Assembly (NCBI GenBank): GCA_022865865.1
Contig: JALHTN010000144.1
Coordinates: forward strand, 1-21,806
Length of the DNA stretch: 21,806 bases
Direction: 5' to 3'
Source: Anaerolineales bacterium
Lineage (GTDB): Bacteria; Chloroflexota; Anaerolineae; Anaerolineales; UBA4823
In this document: positions 14,947-21,806 of the stretch, piece after piece
How the letters are laid out: each line of letters opens with the position of its first letter
Numbering within the stretch: the first letter of the stretch is position 1
Program-made: the position numbers and the translations under genes
The notes under the pieces: model-generated
Databases searched by the model: none
What the model saw: only the letters and a program-made list of their open reading frames with translations
Told to the model about the DNA's origin: nothing

Positions 14947-14975
14947 TCCCTTCAAATAGCTCCAACCGATTAAGG

Positions 14976-15009
14976 AAACCGCCTGGTTTTTTTACCTTCC
15001 AGGCGGTTT
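14976..15009. terminator. bidirectional hairpin terminator between convergent genes
   Basis: AAACCGCCTGG (14976-14986) pairs perfectly with CCAGGCGGTTT (14999-15009): an 11-bp stem and 12-nt loop. It closes the small secreted protein gene (plus) and, read the other way, the VIT/VWA gene (minus). The arms carry A/T runs at their ends, so T-rich RNA follows the GC stem in both directions (TTTATTATT on plus). Confidence 0.85.
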
Positions 15010-15027
15010 ATTATTCTTTGAAAAATC

Positions 15028-17385
15028 CTACTTTCTTCTAAATCTAACAGCACCGACTGCGATCATTGGTAACAGAGCGAAGACCAAACCACTCATACAA
15101 GGCAGCGTTGGTACAACAGATGGTTTCGGTGGGTTGGTTTCACTGTGAACCTGTTCAGGTGTAGAAACTGCGGGGGTGGCTTGGGTACTCACGTGAGGTG
15201 TTGGAACAGGAGAGGGAATATCAGCAAATCCTTCATTGATGATTTCATAGGTCTTATCTCCTGAGATAACGATAACTTCCGATCCCAATGCGAAAACCAT
15301 TGCTAACTCTGGATGGTTTCGAGCTAAAGAGAAATATTGCTCTGAAAGGAATGCTATTTCGATTGTCTCCATTTGTTGTGGATCAAATCGTGTATCAGTC
15401 CAGACTCCATTGGAGTCAATAAATGTGCGGGAACCGATAGTCCGCACTTTTTGGTGAGCTTCATATGGGGCTGCTGGTGCTGAATCAGCTTGAGCTAATG
15501 AATTTTGCCCCTCTGCTTGCTCAACAGCTCCACGACCGAATGTCGGCAAGGTCGCCAAATCATTGAATTTCTGCAGTTCTTCCGAAACTATTCGCTCTTG
15601 TTCTTCCATGCCCAGCACGGATGATTCTGTGACCAGGTAAGATGTATAGGGTGTTACGATCCCATAACGGATGCTCAGCTGCACGATTTCATCGATTATT
15701 TCCCTGTCTGGTCCATTTAAACGGATTTGCTGCAAAAGGTAACCGATTTTTCGAGTCGCCCACAAACTCGGTATCTGAGAAGCAGGATCACCAAGATATT
15801 CACTTTCTTGCTCAAATACCTGGGCTGGATAAATGAAGTCCTTATTGCTCCCATTGACGGATCCACTCAGTGTGACATCCACGATACCACCTTGAGCATA
15901 GCGTCCAACTACAGCAATTTGAGACCCTGCGAATAGATCGGGGAGCGGATGGGGATAAATATCTTTTGTCTTCAGATCACCAAAATCTATATTCAAATTG
16001 GTTAACACCGGCGTGCTGATCTTGTTGTAAAACGCAGATAAAGACTCGTCCAGCGCCTCACCAGGTACAACATAGGTACTAGTTCCATGGTGGTTTTGTG
16101 CCAGTGAATCCAGTAGATAGGTATCCACATCATAACCAACACCAAAAGCAAATAAGCTCAGGTTTTCAGGTGCAAAATTCAGCATATTGCTAATGATTTT
16201 CTCACTTTCCACCTCCCCAACTGTCGGCAGACCATCAGTTAGAAAAATCAAGTACGAGGTCCGTGTATCTTCAACAAGAGAAGCTGCTTCAAGCAAGGCG
16301 CGATTAATATCTGTACTACCTCCTGCGCTTAACCGATTTACCCAAGAAATAGCTTCGTCAATTTCTGAAGCAGGCATTAAATACTGAGCATATAAATCAA
16401 CACCAGTGCTGAACGCGATTATGTTGAAGCGATCTTGAGAGTTTAATTGGTTTAGGATATACCGCATGGCCTGCTGAGCTTGCTCAAACTTCTCACCTTC
16501 CATACTCCCTGATTGATCTACCACAATGACTACATCCTTTGGGATGGGTCGAGTTGATTCCTGGAGAGCAGGTGCTAGCAGGAGAAGAAAAAAACCATCG
16601 GGATCATTAAAATCAGTTGGATCCCGGAAAGACAGCAGGTGGAAAGCCTCTGATTCACCTATGGAATAGATTAGTGAGAAATCTTGATCGGGCAGCACAT
16701 CCTGCTCTTCATACCCCGCGATAATCGAAAAATTACTTTCCCTGCTAACAGAAATTTTGTGGCTGGGAGAATATATTGCGCGAATAGGTTGCTTTGAAAG
16801 GATATCCACAGTAATGCTGACGGATTCAAGAGGATCTATTGAAAATTTTTCCGTGCCCAAAGGATAAATATACTGGACCAGACCGTTTTCTGCCGTCAGA
16901 GTCTGGGAATATTGGAGCTCAATTCTTCGTTCACCTTTCGATGGGATTGGAAATATTCTAGCTCGCACTGCATCCTGTTCTGAATATTCCAATAGCGCAG
17001 GATCCCGCATGGTTGAAACAATTTCCTCATATGTTTGCCGGGCTTTCTCAGCATCTAAGATCTCGCCTTCGACTGGTATGCCATCGATCCACAGGACAAA
17101 ATTGCTAATTGTGGCATCTTTTGGGATCGGAAACACATAATCACCTTCAATCTCCCATTCATTCGGATTAAAAAATACTTGATCGACGTGGGTCGTGGCA
17201 ATTTGGTCCTTGATCGAGACAGTGACATGATGATAGCGGATGGATAGTTGGGATAATGGCAACGGATTAGGGCATGAATCACAAATCGGAGGATCGGGAA
17301 TAATAATCCCATCCGCAAGAGCTGGTTCATATGAGAGTGCCATGGATGATGCAAAGATAAAAATAGCTATCAAAATTTTATTCAT
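15028..17385 (-). CDS. secreted VIT/VWA-domain surface protein with C-terminal anchor
   Basis: 785 residues. Signal peptide about 1-24 (cleavage near ALADG). A CxxC (C35-C38) precedes a VIT domain at about 45-170 (inter-alpha-trypsin type: YHHVTVSIKDQIATTHVDQVF, EKARQTYEEIV, ERRIELQYSQTL). The von Willebrand A domain is at about 283-455 and has a complete metal site: DQSGS at 290-294, T358 and D384 (FLTDGLPTVGE). It should bind a ligand through Mg2+/Mn2+. A further 260 residues include a low-complexity Pro/Thr/Ser stretch at about 720-760. The protein ends with a Cys (763), a membrane segment (765-780) and RFRRK, a tripartite tail like those of sorted surface proteins. The ATG has AGGGA about 8 nt upstream. 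Adhesion or matrix binding is likely; ligand unknown. Confidence 0.92.
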   Translation of the reverse strand: MNKILIAIFIFASSMALSYEPALADGIIIPDPPICDSCPNPLPLSQLSIRYHHVTVSIKDQIATTHVDQVFFNPNEWEIEGDYVFPIPKDATISNFVLWIDGIPVEGEILDAEKARQTYEEIVSTMRDPALLEYSEQDAVRARIFPIPSKGERRIELQYSQTLTAENGLVQYIYPLGTEKFSIDPLESVSITVDILSKQPIRAIYSPSHKISVSRESNFSIIAGYEEQDVLPDQDFSLIYSIGESEAFHLLSFRDPTDFNDPDGFFLLLLAPALQESTRPIPKDVVIVVDQSGSMEGEKFEQAQQAMRYILNQLNSQDRFNIIAFSTGVDLYAQYLMPASEIDEAISWVNRLSAGGSTDINRALLEAASLVEDTRTSYLIFLTDGLPTVGEVESEKIISNMLNFAPENLSLFAFGVGYDVDTYLLDSLAQNHHGTSTYVVPGEALDESLSAFYNKISTPVLTNLNIDFGDLKTKDIYPHPLPDLFAGSQIAVVGRYAQGGIVDVTLSGSVNGSNKDFIYPAQVFEQESEYLGDPASQIPSLWATRKIGYLLQQIRLNGPDREIIDEIVQLSIRYGIVTPYTSYLVTESSVLGMEEQERIVSEELQKFNDLATLPTFGRGAVEQAEGQNSLAQADSAPAAPYEAHQKVRTIGSRTFIDSNGVWTDTRFDPQQMETIEIAFLSEQYFSLARNHPELAMVFALGSEVIVISGDKTYEIINEGFADIPSPVPTPHVSTQATPAVSTPEQVHSETNPPKPSVVPTLPCMSGLVFALLPMIAVGAVRFRRK

Positions 17386-17412
17386 CTTCCAATCCCTTTT
17401 AACCTAAATTTA

Positions 17413-17438
17413 TTCCATAAAGATATACTTGTATGGAA
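17413..17438. repeat. inverted repeat between the VIT/VWA gene and prfA
   Basis: TTCCATA (17413-17419) and TATGGAA (17432-17438), perfect 7-bp arms with a 12-nt spacer. Arm centres are 19 bp apart, about two helical turns, the usual spacing for a dimeric repressor. It covers the predicted start of VIT/VWA transcription. It could also be chance in AT-rich DNA. Confidence 0.4.
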
Positions 17439-17464
17439 GACGAAGATCGAGCATGAAAAGTTCC
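17435..17464 (-). promoter_or_regulatory. candidate ECF-type promoter for the VIT/VWA gene
   Basis: Minus strand: GGAACTT (17464-17458), then GTCTTCC with GTC at 17441-17439, 18 nt after the AAC. The E. coli sigma-E consensus is GGAACTT, about 16 nt, TCTGA; here there are 17 nt and TCTTC. A start near 17430 gives a leader of about 45 nt. It could be the target of the ECF sigma at 1255-1851, but that link is inference. Confidence 0.35.
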
Positions 17465-17466
17465 AA

Positions 17467-17475
17467 TGGTATAAT
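17467..17475 (+). promoter_or_regulatory. extended -10 promoter for prfA
   Basis: TGGTATAAT: a perfect TATAAT (17470-17475) with TGn in front. The -35 is poor (TCGAGC, 17447-17452). Start near 17482, leader about 50 nt. A second candidate closer to the gene is TTTACT (17497-17502), 16 nt, TATAAT (17519-17524); this would start transcription at about 17531, just before the ATG at 17533. Confidence 0.5.
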
Positions 17476-17532
17476 TCCGACGAATAATCAGATAAATTTA
17501 CTCTCTATTTCAAGTGAATATAATTGATAGAT

Positions 17533-18600
17533 ATGTTAGATAAGATAGAAGGAATTGAAGATCGATACCAGGAATTGAACCAACTGCTTCTGGAGGTTGG
17601 TAATGATTACCAGCGCGCCGCGGAGCTGAGTATCGAACGCTCGGAGCTCGAGCCATTAGTCACCAAATCCCAACACTACCGCCAGGTATTGAAGCAATTA
17701 GAAGAGGCTCGCTCCTTAATTGAGACTGAGGATGAAGAATTTCGAGAGTTGGCAATCGCAGAATTGGAACAGCTTGAACCTGAGATTAAAAGCCTTGAAC
17801 TCGATCTTAAAAGCATGCTGCTCCCCCAAGATGCCCGTGACAAAAGGAATGTAATCATGGAGGTGCGCGCTGGTACTGGTGGGGATGAAGCCGCGCTGTT
17901 CGCCGCAGATCTCTTCCGCATGTACACTCGCTTTGCAGAACGGAAGCGCTGGAAGGTTGAAATTCTCTCTTCCAACGAGATCGGTCTCGGTGGCTTTAAA
18001 GAAATCTCCTTCTTACTTAAAGGTAATGGAGCTTACTCACGATTGAAGTACGAATCAGGTGTTCACCGTGTTCAGCGGGTCCCGGTCACCGAATCTCAGG
18101 GTCGCATCCACACTTCTGCTGCAACTGTGGCAGTTCTCGCCGAGGTGGATGATGTTGAGATTGCTATCCCTGATAAAGATATTCGAATTGATGTATACAA
18201 ATCCGCTGGAGCAGGTGGTCAAAGTGTGCAGAAGAACGCTACCGCGATACGGATTACCCATTTACCCAGTGGGATCGTTGTTCAATGTCAAGATGAACGC
18301 TCTCAACTGCAAAATAAGACTCGGGCAATGAGTATTTTGCGTGCTCGACTTTATGAACTCGAAGTAGATAAACGGCAGGCAGAAATCGATCTGGATCGCC
18401 GTTCCCAAGTAGGTACAGGTGAACGATCTGAGAAAATCCGCACTTACAATTACCCCCAATCCCGGGTGACGGATCATCGCATTAATCTCTCTTCATATAA
18501 TTTACCGTCTGTAATGGATGGTGATATTGATCTATTTATTGATGAGCTTGCTACTCGGGAAGAATCTAACCGTTTAGCAGCTGCAGGATTTGACGCTTGA
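17533..18600 (+). CDS. prfA: peptide chain release factor 1
   Basis: 355 residues from the ATG at 17533, near the usual length. An in-frame TTG at 17524 would add only three residues. Residues 1-100 form the helical domain 1. The codon-recognition loop is PVT at 184-186 ([16 protein letters not shown]), the PxT type that reads UAA and UAG and so identifies RF1 rather than RF2. The peptidyl-tRNA hydrolysis loop [10 protein letters not shown] has GGQ at 228-230; its glutamine is the residue methylated by PrmC, whose gene follows directly. No ribosome site precedes the ATG, so it may be translated from a leaderless or unstructured mRNA. No programmed frameshift is present (that is an RF2 feature). 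Confidence 0.97.
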   Translation: MLDKIEGIEDRYQELNQLLLEVGNDYQRAAELSIERSELEPLVTKSQHYRQVLKQLEEARSLIETEDEEFRELAIAELEQLEPEIKSLELDLKSMLLPQDARDKRNVIMEVRAGTGGDEAALFAADLFRMYTRFAERKRWKVEILSSNEIGLGGFKEISFLLKGNGAYSRLKYESGVHRVQRVPVTESQGRIHTSAATVAVLAEVDDVEIAIPDKDIRIDVYKSAGAGGQSVQKNATAIRITHLPSGIVVQCQDERSQLQNKTRAMSILRARLYELEVDKRQAEIDLDRRSQVGTGERSEKIRTYNYPQSRVTDHRINLSSYNLPSVMDGDIDLFIDELATREESNRLAAAGFDA

Positions 18601-19451
18601 TCACTATTTCTCACGCTCTTTTAGAGAGTGTTGAGACACTTGACAAGGTTAGTGATACTCCGAATTTGGATGCCCAAATTCTGCTGGCAAACGCGTTAGG
18701 CAAACCACGTGCTTGGATAATCTCCCATCCTGAAGAATTTTTATCCAAATCAGATGTCTCCACATGGCGCGTTGATTTATCTTCCCTGCAAAAAGGGGTG
18801 CCGCTGCCCTACGTAATAGGGCATTGGGAATTCTACGGCATGGATTTTGCCGTCACGCCTGATACCTTGATCCCCCGTCCTGAAACAGAATTAATTGTGG
18901 ACCAGGCTTTGGATTGGCTCGGTGAACACCAGGGTTATCATTTGGCTGTCGATATCGGTACTGGTACTGGGTGTATTGCAGTAGCCCTTGCAAAACATGA
19001 ATCAAACTTAACTGTCATTGCTACTGACATATCCCTCTCGGCTCTCAAATCTGCATCCAGCAATTCGTATCACCACGATGTTGATGAACGGGTGCACTTT
19101 TTACAATGTGATCTGCTGTTCCCCCTGGCCATGCATTTCGACTTGATTTGTGCAAACCTGCCTTATATTCCTACGGATATATTACCCAGCCTGAAGGTAT
19201 TTGGTCGTGAACCAGACCTGGCTCTCAATGGAGGTAAAGAAGGACTGGACTTAATTGCACAACTGCTTGAAATTGCCCCCTCCTATACAAATCCAGGGGG
19301 AGTACTGTTAATTGAAATTGAAAGTACTCAGGGGGTTCAAGTGCAGTCAATTGCCAAGCAGCACTTTCCTTTCGCAAATATCCGCGTAATCCCAGACCTA
19401 TCCAATCATGATCGCGTTGTTAGAATTCAACAACCGAATAATATCCCTTAG
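18597..19451 (+). CDS. prmC: release factor glutamine N5-methyltransferase
   Basis: 284 residues, right length for PrmC. It transfers methyl from S-adenosylmethionine to the Gln of the GGQ loop in release factors. The N-terminal helical domain is about 1-75. The methyltransferase domain has [11 protein letters not shown] at 92-102, motif [16 protein letters not shown] at 118-132, TDIS at 143-146, and the substrate-binding CANLPYIP at 185-192. Most PrmC proteins have NPPY where this one has NLPY (187-190); Asn, Pro and Tyr are kept. The start is TTG at 18597, overlapping the prfA stop (TTGA), with AGGA at 18585-18588, 8 nt upstream, so the two genes are translationally coupled. Confidence 0.95.
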   Translation: MITISHALLESVETLDKVSDTPNLDAQILLANALGKPRAWIISHPEEFLSKSDVSTWRVDLSSLQKGVPLPYVIGHWEFYGMDFAVTPDTLIPRPETELIVDQALDWLGEHQGYHLAVDIGTGTGCIAVALAKHESNLTVIATDISLSALKSASSNSYHHDVDERVHFLQCDLLFPLAMHFDLICANLPYIPTDILPSLKVFGREPDLALNGGKEGLDLIAQLLEIAPSYTNPGGVLLIEIESTQGVQVQSIAKQHFPFANIRVIPDLSNHDRVVRIQQPNNIP

Positions 19452-19454
19452 AAT

Positions 19455-19491
19455 TACGAGTTAAAGAAATCATTAATTTCTCGTAGTTTTT
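19455..19491 (+). terminator. probable intrinsic terminator after prmC
   Basis: TACGAG (19455-19460) pairs with CTCGTA (19480-19485), and an alternative inner stem AGAAAT/ATTTCT (19465-19470 with 19476-19481) can form. A G and five T (19487-19491) follow. The stem is modest in GC, so termination may be partial. Confidence 0.5.
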
Positions 19492-19503
19492 CACAAACGA
19501 TAA

Positions 19504-19509
19504 TATAAT
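19504..19509 (+). promoter_or_regulatory. candidate -10 for the YceI lipoprotein gene
   Basis: TATAAT at 19504-19509, perfect, but with no recognisable -35 at 16-18 nt. Start near 19516, leader about 20 nt before the ATG at 19538. Confidence 0.4.
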
Positions 19510-19527
19510 CAATAAACTCTATGCCAT

Positions 19528-19532
19528 GGAGG
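19528..19532 (+). promoter_or_regulatory. ribosome binding site that fixes the start at 19538
   Basis: GGAGG, 5 nt before ATG 19538. The in-frame ATG at 19526 overlaps this site and would have none of its own, so the later ATG is preferred; it also gives a more typical lipoprotein signal. Confidence 0.65.
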
Positions 19533-19537
19533 CAACA

Positions 19538-20302
19538 ATGTCAAAACCAATCCTTTTACTCGCCATAATGTTTATCATAGCTGCCTGCGGAGCTCAAACA
19601 TCAACTGAGACACAACCAGAGAATTACCCCGCACCTCAAGAATCCGAACCTGTACAACAGCCTGAAACACAAATGGATACAGATGATTCAGTCTACCCAC
19701 CTCCCTTCCCTACTGCCACCCCTCTTACAAGTTTCGGCACCGTGTACCCGGCACCAGAAGGAGGGTTGCAAACTTTCAAAATCATCCCTGGTGAATCGAA
19801 GGTTTCTTACGAGGTTGGAGAAGTGTTTTTAAACCAGGATAATGCCTTCAACGTAGCTGTCGGCATTACTACTGAGGTAAATGGAGAAATCCTAGTCGAC
19901 CGAGATAACCCCCAAAACAGTTCTATTGGGATTGTGAGCGTCGACATCAGCCAATTTACATCCGACAACCAAAGACGAGATAATGCGATTCGGGAACGAT
20001 TTTTAGAATCGGCGCAATTCCCAATTGTGGAATTTACACCGCTGGAAATTCAAGGATTGCCGGAGAGTTATGAGGAAGGACAGCAGATCACTTTTCAAGT
20101 TATGGGGGATGTTACCATCCGTGATGTCACCAAACCAGCCACTTTCGAGGTCTCGATGGTTGGAAATGGAGATACAATAACCGGAGAGGCTGAAACAACC
20201 GTTTTAATGAGTGATTATGGCTTCGGTCCCATTAGTATTGCTGGTATCCTTAATACGGAAGATGAAGTCAACATAAAAATAATGTTTGTAGCCCGACCAT
20301 AA
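19538..20302 (+). CDS. YceI-domain lipoprotein
   Basis: 254 residues. A short lipoprotein signal ends in IAAC (Cys 17), then a Pro/Gln/Thr linker (about 18-75) with repeated YPAP/YPPP, then a YceI domain (about 79-254). Recognisable YceI features are KIIPGESKVSYEV at the start, a DISQFTSDNQRRDNAIRERFL helix region, PIVEFTPLEIQG, VMGDVTIRDVTKPATF and the final strand VNIKIMFVARP. YceI proteins are lipocalin-like barrels that bind isoprenoids or similar lipids; the ligand cannot be read from sequence. The gene is followed after 37 nt by coaBC, probably on the same transcript, though the functions have no obvious link. Confidence 0.93.
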   Translation: MSKPILLLAIMFIIAACGAQTSTETQPENYPAPQESEPVQQPETQMDTDDSVYPPPFPTATPLTSFGTVYPAPEGGLQTFKIIPGESKVSYEVGEVFLNQDNAFNVAVGITTEVNGEILVDRDNPQNSSIGIVSVDISQFTSDNQRRDNAIRERFLESAQFPIVEFTPLEIQGLPESYEEGQQITFQVMGDVTIRDVTKPATFEVSMVGNGDTITGEAETTVLMSDYGFGPISIAGILNTEDEVNIKIMFVARP

Positions 20303-20339
20303 ATTCATACCATAACGATGATGACGAGAGGCGGTATAT

Positions 20340-21575
20340 ATGACCTCCCCTTTCCATAAAAAGCAGATTGTCTTAGGTGTCACTGGATCGATCGCTGCAT
20401 ATAAAGCAGTTGATTTGGCCTCCAAGTTGGCCCAATTTGGAGCTCTAGTTGATGTGATCCTGACTCAAGCAGCTACCCACTTTGTCACACCATTAACATT
20501 TCAGTCTGTAACAGGTCGACCTGCATATACAGATCAGGACCTATGGGGGTCCCAGGGTCACGTCCAACATATCGGGTTGGCTCGGCAGGCAAATCTTGTG
20601 GTCATTGCACCGGTGACAGCTAATACTGTAGCAAAATTAGCCCACGGTATAGCCGACAACCTGTTGACCGTTACAGCTCTAGCTGCCAAGTGTCCCACGA
20701 TCGTAGCTCCAGCTATGGACGGTGGGATGTATTCGCATCCAGCGACACAGGCGAATTTAGAAATTCTTCGCCAACGCGATATCTCGATTATCGGACCTGT
20801 TGAAGGTCACCTGGCGTCTGGGTTAACCGGTATTGGGCGCATGGCCGAACCAATTGAACTACTTGGGCGCGTCCGTTATGTTTTATCCCAGCGCGGCCCG
20901 CTCAAAAACAAGAAGTTAATCGTCACTGCCGGTGGAACATTCGAACCCATCGATCCAGTGCGCGGAATCACCAATCGCTCATCCGGAAAACAGGGATTCG
21001 CGCTGGCTCAGGCTGCTTTGGACCGCGGAGCTGATGTGATCCTGATCGCAGGACCAACAAACCTCGACACCCCATCCGGTGCACAACGTATTGATATTCA
21101 AACTGCTGGAGAAATGCGAGACGAGGTGTTCAAAGCTCTCCCAGGATCAACTGTATTGATCATGGCTGCTGCAGTTTCGGATTTTCGACCGATTTCAACA
21201 GCTGAACACAAAATAAAAAAGGTGGATGGATTACCTGGAATTAATCTCGAACGTACCCCTGATATCCTTGGCGAGATCCTGAAAGTAAGAGCAAAGGATG
21301 GACACCCGCAAATCTGTGTTGGATTTGCAGCGGAGAGTAAGGATCTGCTCAGTAATGCTCGCAGAAAATTAGATGAGAAGAAATTAGATTTGATAGTTGC
21401 GAATGATATCTCGGCTGGTGACGCTGGATTTTCCGTGGATACCAATCGGGTGACTATCTTAGATGCAGGTGGCGGAGAAGAAGTGCTCCCTTTGATTGAT
21501 AAAACCGAAGTTGCCCAATTCGTACTTGAGCGCGTGATCGGTTTGCTTGGATTATCAGGAGGGGAGCAAAATTAA
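20340..21575 (+). CDS. coaBC: bifunctional phosphopantothenoylcysteine synthetase/decarboxylase (CoaBC)
   Basis: 411 residues, full length. It makes 4'-phosphopantetheine in CoA synthesis. The N-terminal flavin-binding CoaC half (about 6-180) has GVTGSIAAYKA at 13-23, H77 (HVQHIGLARQA) and APVTANTVAKLAHGIADN at 90-107. The usual PxMN is PAMD (124-127), and the position aligned with the active-site Cys of E. coli (ACG before GxGRM) is Ser160 (LASGLTGIGRM). The CoaB half (about 188-408) is intact: TAGGTFEPIDPVRGITNRSSGKQG, AAAVSDFRP at 276-284, KIKK at 291-294, GFAAES at 328-333, and VANDIS at 353-358. AGAGG (20327-20331) precedes the ATG by 8 nt. The family call is secure; the decarboxylase half merits checking. 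Confidence 0.96.
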   Translation: MTSPFHKKQIVLGVTGSIAAYKAVDLASKLAQFGALVDVILTQAATHFVTPLTFQSVTGRPAYTDQDLWGSQGHVQHIGLARQANLVVIAPVTANTVAKLAHGIADNLLTVTALAAKCPTIVAPAMDGGMYSHPATQANLEILRQRDISIIGPVEGHLASGLTGIGRMAEPIELLGRVRYVLSQRGPLKNKKLIVTAGGTFEPIDPVRGITNRSSGKQGFALAQAALDRGADVILIAGPTNLDTPSGAQRIDIQTAGEMRDEVFKALPGSTVLIMAAAVSDFRPISTAEHKIKKVDGLPGINLERTPDILGEILKVRAKDGHPQICVGFAAESKDLLSNARRKLDEKKLDLIVANDISAGDAGFSVDTNRVTILDAGGGEEVLPLIDKTEVAQFVLERVIGLLGLSGGEQN

Positions 21576-21659
21576 TATTTACGATTAATGAATAAATTGG
21601 AATTCATCACCCCTTGGTAAATGGATGCGAACAGAAACGCTTTTCACAATATTAAGAAC

Positions 21660-21694
21660 ACAAGCCCGCGACAATTGAATTTTCGTGGGTTTGT
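21660..21694 (+). terminator. terminator after coaBC
   Basis: ACAAGCCCGCGA (21660-21671) can pair with TCGTGGGTTTGT (21683-21694) over 12 bp in RNA, using two G-U pairs, with an 11-nt loop. A weak T-rich tail (TTTGTTTG) overlaps and follows. The G-U pairs work only in the plus-strand transcript, so it fits coaBC. It lies in a 175-nt gap between convergent genes that holds nothing else I can support. Confidence 0.65.
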
Positions 21695-21750
21695 TTGATC
21701 ACTAAGCAGCTAATATTAATATGTGTAGCTAATCGTTTCAGCTCACCAAA

Positions 21751-21806
21751 TTATTCCTGCAAACAGAATACATGAACCTGGCGGGGGCCGTGTACGCCGA
21801 TCGTTA
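21751..21806 (-). CDS. C-terminus of a probable LUD-domain (LutC-type) protein, cut by window edge
   Basis: Only the last 17 residues are present: TIGVHGPRQVHVFCLQE, then TAA at 21753-21751. The phrase GVHGPRxVHV near the C-terminus is typical of LUD-domain proteins such as the lactate-utilisation protein LutC, where it forms the last strands. The match is short, so both gene and family are moderate calls. It converges on coaBC. Confidence 0.5.
   Translation of the reverse strand, partial: TIGVHGPRQVHVFCLQE

Noticed and set aside
1..21806. Mobile element, phage, CRISPR array, toxin-antitoxin pair, tRNA or rRNA gene
   Set aside because: No transposase or integrase motifs, no regularly spaced repeats, no cloverleaf or rRNA sequence recognised; all gene products are housekeeping, envelope or unknown proteins with consistent composition.

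Overview
The window looks like chromosomal DNA of a Chloroflexota bacterium, most likely Anaerolineae. I base this on the kinds of protein present (a Cys-CxxC VIT/VWA surface protein, LysM-M23 and SLT wall enzymes, Pro/Thr/Glu-linker lipoproteins, a CoaBC with altered decarboxylase motifs), on the moderate GC content, and on gene order. This is a judgement from protein style, not a database result. There are 16 intact protein genes and two genes cut by the window edges. I see no tRNA, rRNA, CRISPR array, insertion sequence or phage gene.

Layout. 1-240: start of a lipoprotein gene (minus), perhaps a trypsin-like protease. 448-2248 (minus): a tight operon of a DUF3054 membrane protein, an ECF sigma factor and a two-TM anti-sigma factor without Cys or His. 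2359-4217 (plus, divergent): a 3-TM protein and, 2 nt later, a membrane-anchored protein with an HEYTH...EGDA metallopeptidase signature. 4448-9604 (minus): DNA polymerase I followed by a large TPR protein. 9818-11437 (plus): a cysteine-rich secreted SLT-fold protein. 11434-14008 (minus): rho, a LysM/M23 endopeptidase and a 62-residue protein in one operon. 14542-14946 (plus): a small secreted protein behind a near-consensus promoter, closed by a strong hairpin. 15028-17385 (minus): a VIT/VWA surface protein. 17533-21575 (plus): prfA-prmC, then a YceI lipoprotein and coaBC. 21751-21806 (minus): the C-terminus of what looks like a LUD-domain protein.

How the genes fit together. Housekeeping functions (replication and repair, transcription termination, translation termination, CoA synthesis) alternate with envelope functions (wall hydrolases, surface proteins, an ECF stress-type regulator). 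Several promoters can be read directly. A recurring form is an extended -10 (TGnTATAAT or close): in front of rho, prfA, polA and the SLT gene. One site ahead of the VIT/VWA gene instead resembles an ECF promoter (GGAACTT...GTCT).

I did not find a convincing new multi-gene system. The observations most worth a second look are the uncharacterised HEYTH protein pair, the CoaBC with Asp and Ser at two positions where the classical family has catalytic Asn and Cys, the inverted repeat between the sigma operon and the metallopeptidase pair, and the possible ECF promoter for the surface protein.
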